Shown: in pieces, positions 13,701 through 21,858 of the stretch
Layout: each line of letters opens with the position of its first letter
Numbering within the stretch: position 1 is the first letter of the stretch
From: 2-02-FULL-44-35 sp964629505
Lineage (GTDB): Bacteria; Patescibacteriota; Minisyncoccia; Phycocordibacterales; DSPV01
Length of the DNA: 26,712 nucleotides
Direction: 5' to 3'
NCBI GenBank assembly: GCA_964629505.1
Contig: CAZVQR010000003.1
Location: 1 to 26,712 of the forward strand
Notes under the pieces: generated by a model
Databases searched by the model: none
The model's input: only the letters and a program-made list of their open reading frames with translations
Told to the model about the DNA's origin: nothing
Position numbers and translations under genes: made by a program

Positions 13701-15473
13701 TTGGAAAAACAAAATATCAAAACCGGCTTACTGGCAATATGGAAATTCGCTCGGCCATTCAAAAAACAACTGATAATTTTAATGGTTCTTGGCGTTATTT
13801 CCGCCATTGCCAATGGTTTCGTGCCTCTCATTACTGGCCGATTTTTTGACGCGCTTATCAATGTGTCCCAACAAAAAACCACTGTGTTCGGTTCGCTACC
13901 GCTTTGGGGTTTGCTCTTGTCAATTTGGGCGATTATTCAGCTTGTCGCCAATAATGTGGACTGGATAATGGACCGCTTGCGCCGAAAAATAGATACCCGC
14001 GTCCAGTTCAATATCCAAACCGAAGGCTTCATTCACTTTTTTAAACTGCCGTTATCTTTTCACAAAAACACCCATATCAGCGGCGACTTGCAAAAATTAA
14101 GTACCGCCGGCTGGCGGGTCTCCAGTCTTATTCAAGTCATCGCCGATTTCGCGCCGCAATTTTTAAGCATTTTAATCGGCATCACCTTGGCGGCTAGTAT
14201 TAATTTTTTACTGGCGGAAATTTTGTTAGTAGGTGTATTACTTTATTTATTGCTGTTAATCAGAATACTTTTACCGGTCGCCAAAATTGATTGGGCGGTG
14301 CACCGCGCTTGGAACGAAGGTTGGGATGATTCGGCGGCGGCGGTGCTTCAAATTGAAAGCGTCAAGCAAGCGGCGGCGGAAGAATATGAGTCAAAAAAGG
14401 CGAGCCGAGCGTTACTCGGCAAGGCCTGGAGTTTGTGGTACAAACTTCAAATAATTTGGAGCAATGTCAGTTTTTTTCAAAGATTAATAGTTTTTGCCAC
14501 CCAACTGACGGTTTTCATTTTTTCCGTTCAGTTTGTCGCCAACGGTGTTATCACGGTTGGTGAATTGGTGGCTTTGAACGGTTACGCGCTGATGTTTTTC
14601 GGGCCATTCGTGATGCTTGGTTACAGCTGGCAGATAATTCAAAACGGTATCAGCTCGGCGGCGCAAGCGAATGAAATTTTCCGCCAACCCATTGAAAATT
14701 ACGCGCCGGCTGGCGCGGCGTCATTGGCGCCGTTGAGAGGCGAAGTAAAATTTGAGAAAGTTTGTTTCAGTTATGGGCACAATCAACCCCAAGTGCTTGA
14801 TGATATTTCTTTTTCTATTCAGCCCGGACAAATCATCGCTTTCGTCGGCGAATCGGGTGTCGGCAAAAGCACCGCCATCTCGCTGATTTCCGGCTACAAT
14901 TTTCCAACCGCAGGGCAAATACTGATTGATGGCATTGATACGCGAAAATTCAATCTGACAAATTTAAGACAACAAATTGCTGTTGTGCCGCAAGAAGTAG
15001 CTTTATTCAACGATACCATCAAAGCCAACATTCGCTATGGTTCGTTTGGCGCGTCAGACGAACAAGTTTTTCAAGCGGCGCGGGAAGCGCACATTGAAGA
15101 ATTTGTGAATACTTTGCCGAAAAAATATGAGACGACGGTCGGTGAAAGAGGAATAAAACTTTCAGTCGGGCAAAAACAGCGAGTGTCTATCGCCCGAGCG
15201 ATTTTGCGACAGCCGGCGATTTTAATTTTAGACGAGCCGACCAGCGCGCTTGATGCCAAGACGGAAAAAATTGTTACTGAAGCATTGGAAAAATTAATGA
15301 CAGGACGGACAACTTTCATCATTGCCCATCGCTTGTCCACCGTTCGCAAGGCTAATACAATTCTGGTTTTTGACAAAGGCAAAATCGTGGAGCAGGGCAC
15401 TCACCAAGAACTTATTGCCAAAGAAGGTGGTGTCTACCGCCATCTTTACGAATACCAAATCGGCTTGCATTGA
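13701..15473 (+). CDS. ABC exporter, fused membrane and ATPase domains
   Basis: Half-transporter of the MsbA/LmrA type, about 590 residues. Six membrane helices occupy roughly residues 15-310, with no C39 peptidase domain in front. The ATPase part has Walker A GESGVGKST (about 386), a Q-loop, the signature LSVGQKQR (LSVGQ in place of LSGGQ, about 487), Walker B ILILDEPTSALD and H-loop IAHRLST. The TTG start at 13701 is preferred for its promoter; 13680 is the alternative. The ATP-grasp gene begins 15 bases downstream, so the two are probably co-transcribed and the exporter may carry that pathway's product. Substrate unknown. Confidence 0.92.
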   Translation: MEKQNIKTGLLAIWKFARPFKKQLIILMVLGVISAIANGFVPLITGRFFDALINVSQQKTTVFGSLPLWGLLLSIWAIIQLVANNVDWIMDRLRRKIDTRVQFNIQTEGFIHFFKLPLSFHKNTHISGDLQKLSTAGWRVSSLIQVIADFAPQFLSILIGITLAASINFLLAEILLVGVLLYLLLLIRILLPVAKIDWAVHRAWNEGWDDSAAAVLQIESVKQAAAEEYESKKASRALLGKAWSLWYKLQIIWSNVSFFQRLIVFATQLTVFIFSVQFVANGVITVGELVALNGYALMFFGPFVMLGYSWQIIQNGISSAAQANEIFRQPIENYAPAGAASLAPLRGEVKFEKVCFSYGHNQPQVLDDISFSIQPGQIIAFVGESGVGKSTAISLISGYNFPTAGQILIDGIDTRKFNLTNLRQQIAVVPQEVALFNDTIKANIRYGSFGASDEQVFQAAREAHIEEFVNTLPKKYETTVGERGIKLSVGQKQRVSIARAILRQPAILILDEPTSALDAKTEKIVTEALEKLMTGRTTFIIAHRLSTVRKANTILVFDKGKIVEQGTHQELIAKEGGVYRHLYEYQIGLH

Positions 15474-15488
15474 TTATTACAGCTTCTT

Positions 15489-16514
15489 ATGGTAGAAAAG
15501 AGTTTAGATATGAAAGAAAATCTTGTTGCAAGAATATTGAAAAAAATCGCGTCTCGAATCGGTGCCACAGTTTTGTTGGAACCGATTTGGGGTAAGGTAG
15601 GTCAGATTACGTTCAAAAGCGGCAGGCGGCGATACTTTCGCTATTCCACGCTTGATATCAATCGCACGGGAGCTTCGGACATAGCTCGCGACAAAGACTA
15701 CGCAAAGTTTTTCATGAGTCAGATGGGCTACCCAGTCATTCAAGGCAAAGCTTTTTGCTCGGAGGAATGGGCGGCCATCATTGGTTCAAAGAACAGCGCG
15801 GCGGCAACTTATCGTTATGCCAAAAAGCTCGGTTGGCCAGTCATTATCAAGCCGAATGGAAGCAGTCAAGGCCGGGGTGTCGCCAAAGTTGAGACTCGTC
15901 GCGAATTTGAAATGGCTTGGAGAGCCGCGTCAAAGATAGATCACATGATATTGGTGGAGAGATTCATTGAGGGACGCGACTATCGCATTGTTGTTCTCGA
16001 CAACCGCGTAATCTCCGCGTACGAGCGAATTCCGCTGTCAGTTGAAGGTGACGGAAAAACATCCGTGAGAGATTTGCTTGCGCGCAAACAACGGCGATTC
16101 AAAGAGATTGGGCGAGACACCGTGCTTAATTTCAAAGATCCGCGGATTGTCGCTAAGTTGTCTCGATTGGGATTGTCATTTGCCTCAAAACCGGAGCGCG
16201 GACGGACAATCTTTCTTCTGGACAATGCGAATTTGTCCGGCGGCGGAGATTCCGTTGATGTAACTGCTGTCATAAATGACGGATTTAAAAATTTAGCGAT
16301 TCGTCTGACCAAAGACATGGGACTCCGTTTTTGTGGCGTCGATGTCATTACCAAATCAGACATCCGACATTCTCCAATCAAAAACAAGTACTGGGTTATT
16401 GAAATCAATTCAGCGCCGGGACTCGACCATTATGCGACAATCGGCGGAGGACAAAAAAGAATCGTTGAAGACCTGTACACGCAAGTTCTCAAAGCAATGG
16501 ATGCGGATATGTAA
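15489..16514 (+). CDS. ATP-grasp ligase, cyanophycin-synthetase/RimK-like
   Basis: 341 residues. ATP-grasp enzymes activate a carboxylate as acyl-phosphate and join it to an amine. Visible marks: VIIKPNGSSQGRGV (ATP lid lysine and glycine loop, about 118-131), LVERFIEGRDYRIVVLDNRV, and the metal-binding end WVIEINSAPGLDHY (about 300-313). IPLSVEGDGKTSVRDLL and DVTAVINDGFKNLAIRLT recall the ATP-grasp part of cyanophycin synthetase, but the Mur-ligase half is missing from this protein. A separate Mur/FolC-like ligase follows after a terminator. Either ATG 15489 or ATG 15510 may be the start. Codon use is richer in GGA and CGC-type codons than in the ABC gene, hinting at a different origin. Product unknown. 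Confidence 0.85.
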   Translation: MVEKSLDMKENLVARILKKIASRIGATVLLEPIWGKVGQITFKSGRRRYFRYSTLDINRTGASDIARDKDYAKFFMSQMGYPVIQGKAFCSEEWAAIIGSKNSAAATYRYAKKLGWPVIIKPNGSSQGRGVAKVETRREFEMAWRAASKIDHMILVERFIEGRDYRIVVLDNRVISAYERIPLSVEGDGKTSVRDLLARKQRRFKEIGRDTVLNFKDPRIVAKLSRLGLSFASKPERGRTIFLLDNANLSGGGDSVDVTAVINDGFKNLAIRLTKDMGLRFCGVDVITKSDIRHSPIKNKYWVIEINSAPGLDHYATIGGGQKRIVEDLYTQVLKAMDADM

Positions 16515-16527
16515 TCATCATTTCACA

Positions 16528-16554
16528 AGGAGGCTCTTCGGAGCCTTCTTTTTT
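16528..16554 (+). terminator. Intrinsic terminator with UUCG loop
   Basis: Stem AGGAGGCTC / GAGCCTTCT (one G-T pair), loop TTCG, then a T run. It ends the ABC transporter - ATP-grasp transcript. Confidence 0.85.
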
Positions 16555-16568
16555 AGTTTGTCATGCGC

Positions 16569-16576
16569 TATATTAT
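16569..16576 (+). promoter_or_regulatory. -10 box of the FolC-like gene
   Basis: TATATTAT, 4 bases before ATG 16581. The frame's first ATG (16563) lies upstream of it and is rejected as start. Confidence 0.4.
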
Positions 16577-16580
16577 CGCC

Positions 16581-17879
16581 ATGAATCAGTCGGTTGACTC
16601 AAAAAAATACGCCAGATATTACGCGGCCGTGCGCTACCTGGAAAGTCTCGGCAATATTTCCGGAGGATATCAAAAGACGAATTTGAAATCGCACCCTAAG
16701 CCGGAGATGTTCTTAGAGCGCATGCAAGATTTCCTTGACCTTGTCGGCAATCCTGAAGTTGGGTTTAAGTATATACACATAACCGGCACCGCTGGAAAAG
16801 GGAGTGTTGCCGCCGCAGTTCACCAATCTATCGTTCGCGCGGGAAAAAAATCAGGATTGTTCACTTCGCCTTTTACCGTAAGCACCATTGAAAAGATTCA
16901 AGTCGGAGACAAATACATTGATTCCTTGGTGTTTGCCGACATCCTGGACGAACTGAAGCCAATGATTGATGAGACAATCAAATCGAGCCGACATGGCGCG
17001 CCGTCGTATTTCGAGTTAATGCTCGCGCTAGCGCTTGTCTATTTTAAAAAACAAAGATGTGAATATGTTGTTCTTGAAGTTGGTCTCGGCGGTCGTTATG
17101 ACGCGACCAATATTATTAAGAAACCGATTATCACTGCCATTACTAATATCGGACTTGATCATACCAACATACTAGGGAATAAGCGCGAGGACATTGCTTG
17201 GGATAAAGCTGGCATTATCAAGCGCCAGAGCGAATTTTTCACCACCGAAGAAAATTCCCGAATTCTAAATATTTTCAAATCCGTTTGCAGCGAAGTCGGC
17301 GCCGAATACCATTCCCTTGATGTCAACGGCCTCGATTACGCGATGCGTAATCTGTCGTTGGCCGGTTCAATTTGCGGCGCGCTTGGAATCGCAAACGCGC
17401 CGGAGGAGATTGGACCGATGCCGCAACTGCCCGCGCGATTTGAAATAGTCGAGAGAAACCCAATCGTGATAGTTGATGGCGCGCACAATCCTTCAAAAAT
17501 CGAAAGCACTTTGTTTAATTTGAAAAATCTGCGATATCGCAAGTTGTTTCTGATCATCGCGGTATCCGTTGATAAGGATTGGAAAACAATAATGCGTCTG
17601 ATTGCGCCGCGCGCCGATAACATATATGTCACGCGGTTTAGCGTTTCTGGGCGACAATCTGTCAGTCCAGATTTGCTCATGAAGGAAGCTAAAAAATATT
17701 GCCAAGTACCTTCCAAAGTCGAGTTGCGTTCGGATCCGGTTCAAGCGTTTAACGACGCAAAAAAGAAATTGTCCAAAGGCGACGCGCTTCTGATTACGGG
17801 TTCATTTTATCTGGCGGGCGACATTCGGTCGCTGTATTATTCTGAAGATCGCATCTTGCGCCGACGAAAATCGTTTTAA
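16581..17879 (+). CDS. FolC/Mur-ligase-family amide ligase
   Basis: 432 residues, the normal FolC length. The P-loop is HITGTAGKGSVAAAVH (about 66-81). Family motifs are GLFTSPFTVSTIEKIQV, VLEVGLGGRYDATNII, ITNIGLDHTNILG, WDKAGIIK and VIVDGAHNPSKI. These match folylpolyglutamate/dihydrofolate synthases, which add glutamate through ATP-driven amide bonds. However, no other folate gene is in the window, and the neighbours are an ATP-grasp ligase and an alpha-oxoamine synthase. A role in making a peptide-like or amino-acid-derived compound is therefore as likely as folate metabolism (inference). It has its own promoter, with a terminator just upstream. Confidence 0.88.
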   Translation: MNQSVDSKKYARYYAAVRYLESLGNISGGYQKTNLKSHPKPEMFLERMQDFLDLVGNPEVGFKYIHITGTAGKGSVAAAVHQSIVRAGKKSGLFTSPFTVSTIEKIQVGDKYIDSLVFADILDELKPMIDETIKSSRHGAPSYFELMLALALVYFKKQRCEYVVLEVGLGGRYDATNIIKKPIITAITNIGLDHTNILGNKREDIAWDKAGIIKRQSEFFTTEENSRILNIFKSVCSEVGAEYHSLDVNGLDYAMRNLSLAGSICGALGIANAPEEIGPMPQLPARFEIVERNPIVIVDGAHNPSKIESTLFNLKNLRYRKLFLIIAVSVDKDWKTIMRLIAPRADNIYVTRFSVSGRQSVSPDLLMKEAKKYCQVPSKVELRSDPVQAFNDAKKKLSKGDALLITGSFYLAGDIRSLYYSEDRILRRRKSF

Positions 17880-17904
17880 ATAATACCGTGAATGTTCCGC
17901 TAGC

Positions 17905-17913
17905 TGTGATACT
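17905..17913 (+). promoter_or_regulatory. Extended -10 promoter before the oxoamine synthase
   Basis: TGTGATACT. Unlike the leaderless genes, it would leave a leader of roughly 50 bases before ATG 17970. Confidence 0.35.
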
Positions 17914-17969
17914 ATATAGAAGCTAAAGGTTGGGGAAATAAAACCATTTTGCGGGTATGAAAATTTAAC

Positions 17970-19175
17970 ATGAAAAGAATCAGAAAAATTCTTCAATATG
18001 CTTACGCTCATGATTTGTATCCCGATTTGCACTTTGTGGAAGGCCCACCAGAACCGGAAGTGGTTGTTGATGGCAAAAAAGTTTTAATGTTCACTTCAAA
18101 TAACTATCTCGGTCTTGCCACTCATCCAAAGATTGTCCGAAGCGCCATTGAAGCGACGAAAAAATGGGGCGTCGGTTCGGATGGTTCCAGATTGCTCTCG
18201 GGTAATCTCAAAATCCATCGCGAGTTTGAAGAAGCCATCGCCGCTTTCAAAAAAGGCGAGGATGCGATTGTTTGGCCAACCGGTTACAGCGCCAATGTCG
18301 GCGCAGTTAGTGCCATTGCTCAATTAATGAAAGTCGGGCCGGGCGATTTCTTTTCTTTAGACACGGTTATTATCAGCGATGAATTGAATCACGCCAGCAT
18401 CATTGACGGCGCCAAACTTAGCAAACAGAAAAAAGTTAAGTTTCATCACCGCGATATGGCCGATTTGGAAGCAAAACTCCGTTGGCACAGATTTCGCCGC
18501 AAACTGGTTGTTACCGACAGCATTTTCAGTATGGATGGCGACATTGCGCCGTTAGATAAGATGGTTGAGCTTTGCAAGCGTTATGACGCTTTATTAATGA
18601 TAGACGAAGCGCATGCGACTGGTGTATTGGGAAAAACTGGCCACGGCAGTTTGGAACATTTCAATTTGAAACCCACCGCCGATGTTGATGTGGTTTTGGG
18701 AACTTGCAGCAAAGCTCTCGCTTCCAGCGGCGGTTTCGTTGTCGGCGATAAAGATTTGATTTCTTATCTTCGCGTCGCCAGTCGGTCATATATGTTTTCC
18801 ACTGCAATGACACCGGCTTCTTCGGCGGCTCTTATCACGGCACTTCAGGTAATTGAGACGGAACCCGAACATCGTGAATCGTTGTGGAGAAACGCCAATC
18901 ACTTGCGCTCAAGTTTGAAAGAAAAAGGTTTTGACACCTCGACTAGCGAAACGCAGATTATTCCGGTGCTGATAGGTGAAGATGCGAAAGCCATCGCTTT
19001 CAGCCGAAAACTTTTTGAGAAAGGAATTTACGCACCGGCCGTTCGCTGGCCGGCGGTATCCAAAGGATTAGCGCGATTGAGATTGACAGTAATGTCCACT
19101 CATCAAAAAAGTCAGTTAGATTATCTGGTCAAGTGCTGTTCGGAAATCGGTCGTGAGTTGGGGGTGGTGAAGTAA
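17970..19175 (+). CDS. Alpha-oxoamine synthase (AONS/KBL/serine palmitoyltransferase family)
   Basis: PLP enzyme that condenses an amino acid with an acyl-CoA or similar thioester, releasing CO2. 401 residues. Motifs: FTSNNYLGLATHP, GVGSDGSRLLSGNLKIHREFE, DELNHASIIDGA, VVTDSIFSMDGDIAPLDK, the PLP-phosphate and aspartate region LLMIDEAHATGVLG, and the PLP lysine in GTCSKALASSGGFVVG (about residue 248). The family is certain, but the branch is not: biotin (8-amino-7-oxononanoate), 2-amino-3-ketobutyrate or sphingoid-base type. No biotin genes are near. It stands between the FolC-like ligase and a small gene with an acidic C-terminus. Confidence 0.9.
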   Translation: MKRIRKILQYAYAHDLYPDLHFVEGPPEPEVVVDGKKVLMFTSNNYLGLATHPKIVRSAIEATKKWGVGSDGSRLLSGNLKIHREFEEAIAAFKKGEDAIVWPTGYSANVGAVSAIAQLMKVGPGDFFSLDTVIISDELNHASIIDGAKLSKQKKVKFHHRDMADLEAKLRWHRFRRKLVVTDSIFSMDGDIAPLDKMVELCKRYDALLMIDEAHATGVLGKTGHGSLEHFNLKPTADVDVVLGTCSKALASSGGFVVGDKDLISYLRVASRSYMFSTAMTPASSAALITALQVIETEPEHRESLWRNANHLRSSLKEKGFDTSTSETQIIPVLIGEDAKAIAFSRKLFEKGIYAPAVRWPAVSKGLARLRLTVMSTHQKSQLDYLVKCCSEIGRELGVVK

Positions 19176-19208
19176 AAATTTAGACACTAAATGGAGTATC
19201 TGGCAAGA

Positions 19209-19236
19209 TTGACCATTTTTAGCAGCTAAGTAATAT
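19209..19236 (+). promoter_or_regulatory. Promoter of the 63-residue small gene, with leader hairpin
   Basis: -35 TTGACC (19209-19214), a 16-base spacer, and -10 TAATAT (19231-19236). Just downstream, 19244-19258 forms the hairpin GGATGT GAT ACATCC near the predicted RNA 5' end. The gene thus has a classical promoter and an mRNA leader. Confidence 0.5.
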
Positions 19237-19281
19237 CCAACCTGGATGTGATACATCCGAAACTGAACAAAAAGGATAACC

Positions 19282-19473
19282 ATGAATGCTGAACAGTTAG
19301 TTGAAGTAGACGAATTCACCCCATTGCTCCTCCGACGGGCTGAAAAGAAACCTCGGACAAGCGAACAGGGTTTGGGATTATCCGCGAGCCATTTTACAAT
19401 GGTTACAACTTCGGGTAATGAACCAGAAATGGGTGACCAAGAAGAAGATTCAACCCGTTACGATCGGGATTAG
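19282..19473 (+). CDS. Small acidic-tail protein, candidate graspetide precursor
   Basis: 63 residues, start supported by AAAAAGGAT 4 bases upstream of ATG. The N-terminal half is leader-like (EFTPLLLRRAEKKP, residues 11-24). The C-terminal part has hydroxyl residues T39, T42, T43, S44 followed by acidic residues E47, E49, D52, E54, E55, D56. That is the layout needed for side-chain ester rings between Thr/Ser and Glu/Asp in graspetides. A graspetide-type ATP-grasp ligase lies about 0.8 kb away on the other strand. The gene has its own promoter and a strong terminator. I know of no family with this exact leader; it could also be an unrelated small protein. Confidence 0.55.
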   Translation: MNAEQLVEVDEFTPLLLRRAEKKPRTSEQGLGLSASHFTMVTTSGNEPEMGDQEEDSTRYDRD

Positions 19474-19492
19474 GAAGAAGGTTTGGGGAGAG

Positions 19493-19519
19493 AGCGGCAA
19501 CGGGTGTTGCTGCTTTTTT
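19493..19519 (+). terminator. Intrinsic terminator of the small gene
   Basis: Stem AGCGGCAAC / GTTGCTGCT (one G-T pair), loop GGGT, then six T, 20 bases after the stop. Confidence 0.85.
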
Positions 19520-19573
19520 ATGGGAATTAAAACCATTTTATGATAAATTTTAATAATCCTTTTTAGGATTTTT

Positions 19574-20275
19574 ATGCTAGAAACAAAACAATCACAAAAA
19601 TACTTGCTTGGGTTGGAAAGACTGGCGCAACAAGGAAAATATCGTGTGGGTTTGCAAACTGTAGAAAAATATCTGAAACAACACCCAGCAATGGACGAGT
19701 TTCTTCTCAAACATGCGTTTTTTCTGTATCATCACGCGGCAGATTTGAAGTATTCGCGAAACGCTAAAAAAGAAAGAACTCGAACGCTTAAAATTATTAA
19801 CTATTTTAATCAAGCAATTCGTGTTTGTCGAGAGCTTATAAAAAGAAAGAAATTTTTACCACAACGAATATATCTCAACGCCAGGATATATTTAGCGCAA
19901 ATATACGCTATGCTGGGAAAATCAAGAAAAGCAAAAACATTCGTTCGTGCCACCTACAATTATTTACCTATATCTCTCACTGCCGAACGGGCCGCCGATG
20001 TTTACCGACGTCTCAATGATCTCGATGGTGCCCTGCGATGGCATCAAAGGGCCGTGAAGAAAGCCAAAAAAGCTGATGAAAAAGCGATAGCGCACGCCGG
20101 ATTGGCAATGTTATACAGACATATGGGTAAGGTGGAAAAGGCCATTGAGGAAGTTCGGATAGCAATTTATTTCTTTAAACGCGTAAAACATCCAAAACTG
20201 TTGAATCCAAAACTCTTGATAAAGATACTTCGCTCACATATACCAGAGCTCAAAAAAACCACACTCCTCGTTTAG
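19574..20275 (+). CDS. TPR-repeat protein
   Basis: 233 residues of helical, basic sequence with tetratricopeptide-like repeats. The clearest are IYLAQIYAMLGKSRKAKTFV, AADVYRRLNDLDGALRWHQRA and AHAGLAMLYRHMGKVEKAIE (about residues 107-205), each showing the alternating small/large TPR pattern. No signal peptide. TPRs bind partner proteins; the partner here is unknown. It sits between the putative precursor gene (same strand) and the ATP-grasp ligase (opposite strand, convergent). A short hairpin (AATCCT TTTT AGGATT, 19555-19570) lies directly before the ATG. The 3' end overlaps the terminator of the convergent gene. Confidence 0.8.
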   Translation: MLETKQSQKYLLGLERLAQQGKYRVGLQTVEKYLKQHPAMDEFLLKHAFFLYHHAADLKYSRNAKKERTRTLKIINYFNQAIRVCRELIKRKKFLPQRIYLNARIYLAQIYAMLGKSRKAKTFVRATYNYLPISLTAERAADVYRRLNDLDGALRWHQRAVKKAKKADEKAIAHAGLAMLYRHMGKVEKAIEEVRIAIYFFKRVKHPKLLNPKLLIKILRSHIPELKKTTLLV

Positions 20276-20286
20276 ATAGAGTGTGG
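20252..20286 (-). terminator. Terminator of the ATP-grasp ligase gene (minus strand)
   Basis: Stem CCACACTC / GAGTGTGG (20259-20266, 20279-20286). On the minus strand it is followed by seven T. On the plus strand only three T follow, so it acts mainly for the minus gene. It lies inside the last codons of the TPR gene. Confidence 0.75.
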
Positions 20287-20306
20287 CTTTGAAGAAGAAT
20301 TACTAC

Positions 20307-21296
20307 TCACAAGGATTCGAGCATATCTGCCACCGCTTCAGGTATGGGTAGACCGGTAAGGTCAGCTATCCAACCCCATTGACCAGACGGATTGATTTCA
20401 AGAAACACGAAGTCTCCTTGGGGTGTTTCTATCAAATCAATCGCGCCGTATCGCAAGCCAACTTCAGACATAAATCGTCTTAGAGAATCTTGCACCGGCA
20501 ACGGTAGCTCTGATGCCGTATGCGCCACATTCTCAAAGTCGTAATGCCTCCAGTCAGTTTTTGTTTTTTCGCTGGCTTGAGAATTAATTTTACAAGACAG
20601 CACTCTGTCGCCGATAACCATAACTCTATGCTCGCAGCTTTTTTCAATATATTCCTGCGCGAAGATGGGGCAACAGCGAATTGCTTTTTCGGCTTCCTTA
20701 AGTTCATTGGAAGTAAATCGTTGAGAATAAAGAAAATATTCGCCGTTATCATCGAGTTTGATGTACCCCATCGATTTCAGGAGAATATCCCTGTCGGAGA
20801 CAGGAAACTCCGCGACTGATACGGAGTCATTGCTGATTAGCGTCCTTGGTGTCAACAATCCACACTTTTGCGCTATCAGTTGTTGATAAAGTTTGTTGCT
20901 TGAGAGTCGATCGACATTATCTTTTCGATTTACCCAAACGCACGGCAATATTGAGAAAAACGAACGTAAGGCGGCACGCGATTCATTTCTGGCAAACCGT
21001 TTTTCAATACCACCGTTTTCCTTTTCCAAGAAATTAGTGCTCTCGCGCAAATGCCATGCTATGTTAATGTCCAATATCGGCAAGCGAACATCTTTATGTT
21101 CGTTCCCTACATATTTAATGACATCAATGAATCCGCTTGTTATTGGTCCGTCGCATATCACACTCACGATTGCTTGCTCTGGAAAACGCGATGGATCAAA
21201 TAGATAAATCGCAACATTTCTTCCTTTGCACGCCTCAACAAACGGGAGGTAGTAATATTCTTCCTTAAGTCCCGCTATAAAAAGTACATTCTTCAT
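20307..21296 (-). CDS. Graspetide-type ATP-grasp peptide ligase (MvdC/MvdD/PsnB-like)
   Basis: 329 residues. Enzymes of this branch phosphorylate Glu/Asp side chains of a ribosomal peptide and close ester or amide rings onto Ser/Thr/Lys. The C-terminal half is diagnostic: IFAQEYIEKSCEHRVMVIGD, RVLSCKINSQASEKTKTDWRHYD in parts (KINSQASE, TDWRHYD), GLRYGAIDLI, and VFLEINPSGQWGWIADLTGL, the hallmark of microviridin-type ligases. The N-terminal 115 residues (FIAGLKEEYYYLPFVEAC, DPSRFPE) match the pre-ATP-grasp domain layout. It has its own minus-strand terminator. No precursor gene overlaps it; the best candidate is at 19282-19473. The ligase family is well supported, the substrate is not. Confidence 0.82.
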   Translation of the reverse strand: MKNVLFIAGLKEEYYYLPFVEACKGRNVAIYLFDPSRFPEQAIVSVICDGPITSGFIDVIKYVGNEHKDVRLPILDINIAWHLRESTNFLEKENGGIEKRFARNESRAALRSFFSILPCVWVNRKDNVDRLSSNKLYQQLIAQKCGLLTPRTLISNDSVSVAEFPVSDRDILLKSMGYIKLDDNGEYFLYSQRFTSNELKEAEKAIRCCPIFAQEYIEKSCEHRVMVIGDRVLSCKINSQASEKTKTDWRHYDFENVAHTASELPLPVQDSLRRFMSEVGLRYGAIDLIETPQGDFVFLEINPSGQWGWIADLTGLPIPEAVADMLESL

Positions 21297-21406
21297 AAAC
21301 TGTTTCTTTCTGGAATTTTAGGTTTTCAAAGGTCTCTTTGATTTTGATATTACATCGCCTGTCTGATTTTGTAAAGCAGACAAAAGCCTAGAAGATTTTG
21401 CGCCAC

Positions 21407-21439
21407 TCTGTTTCGGCGGTATAATTAAATTACAATATG
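21407..21439 (+). promoter_or_regulatory. Duplicated promoter-plus-start segment, copy 1
   Basis: 33 bases identical to 22701-22733, with -10 TATAAT (21420-21425) and ending in ATG. It drives a 35-codon frame here and the formyltransferase-like gene at the other copy. Confidence 0.75.
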
Positions 21440-21544
21440 AATGAAATTGAGATGAAAGAAAAGTTGGAGAGCTTGCTGAAAGATTTCAATTACACCCCCC
21501 AATATCAAATTGATGTGATGGGAAAAAAGTTGATGTGCCCGTAA
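21437..21544 (+). CDS. Very small ORF behind the duplicated promoter
   Basis: 35 residues, starting MNEIEMKEKLESLLKDF and ending MGKKLMCP, with TAA at 21542. It is helical and charged at the start. No recognised family. It may be a truncated remnant of a longer gene left after a rearrangement that duplicated the promoter. Coding status uncertain. Confidence 0.35.
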   Translation: MNEIEMKEKLESLLKDFNYTPQYQIDVMGKKLMCP

Positions 21545-21563
21545 AATATTCAGAAATTTGCCC

Positions 21564-21592
21564 TTGACACAAAAACAGGACGGGTGTAGCCT
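21564..21592 (+). promoter_or_regulatory. Consensus promoter of a small secreted-peptide gene
   Basis: -35 TTGACA (21564-21569), a 17-base spacer, -10 TAGCCT (21587-21592). Close in design to the DGR target promoter (TTGACA, 17 bases, TAACCT). The predicted leader (about 70 bases) contains the hairpin CCGG TGAGTG CCGG. Confidence 0.55.
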
Positions 21593-21667
21593 GTAACTAG
21601 AGCTACCGGTGAGTGCCGGATTGGTTCTTTGGAAAGCAAGCTTAATTCCAAAAAGAAAGGCTTAACA

Positions 21668-21820
21668 TTGAAAACTCTTCAGCTAAACTTACGCAAGGTA
21701 ATCGTTGCCTTGTTCTGGTTTACTGTTACCCTTATCGCTTTCTGTGGTGTGACTTTTAATCAATGGAATACCGCAGGGACAACACCTATGGGTTGTAGTA
21801 TGACATCACACCGTCGGTAG
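21668..21820 (+). CDS. Small peptide with N-terminal membrane/signal segment
   Basis: 50 residues from TTG 21668, which has AAAGG 7 bases upstream. An upstream TTG (21629) would add 13 residues but lacks a ribosome site. A basic N-terminus (LRK) precedes a hydrophobic stretch (VIVALFWFTVTLIAFCGV, 11-28), then a short polar tail (NQWNTAGTTPMGCSMTSHRR) with one Cys. This layout suits a signal peptide plus a tiny exported peptide, or a one-helix membrane peptide. It has its own consensus promoter and a strong terminator. No homologue recognised. Confidence 0.5.
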   Translation: MKTLQLNLRKVIVALFWFTVTLIAFCGVTFNQWNTAGTTPMGCSMTSHRR

Positions 21821-21858
21821 ACTCGAAAAGACTTGAAGCCGATCGGTTGCCCGTTCAT

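Noticed and set aside
15471..15488. Fusion of the ABC transporter and the ATP-grasp protein by read-through
   Set aside because: The two frames are in phase across TGA with 15 bases between, but both proteins have complete, family-typical ends.
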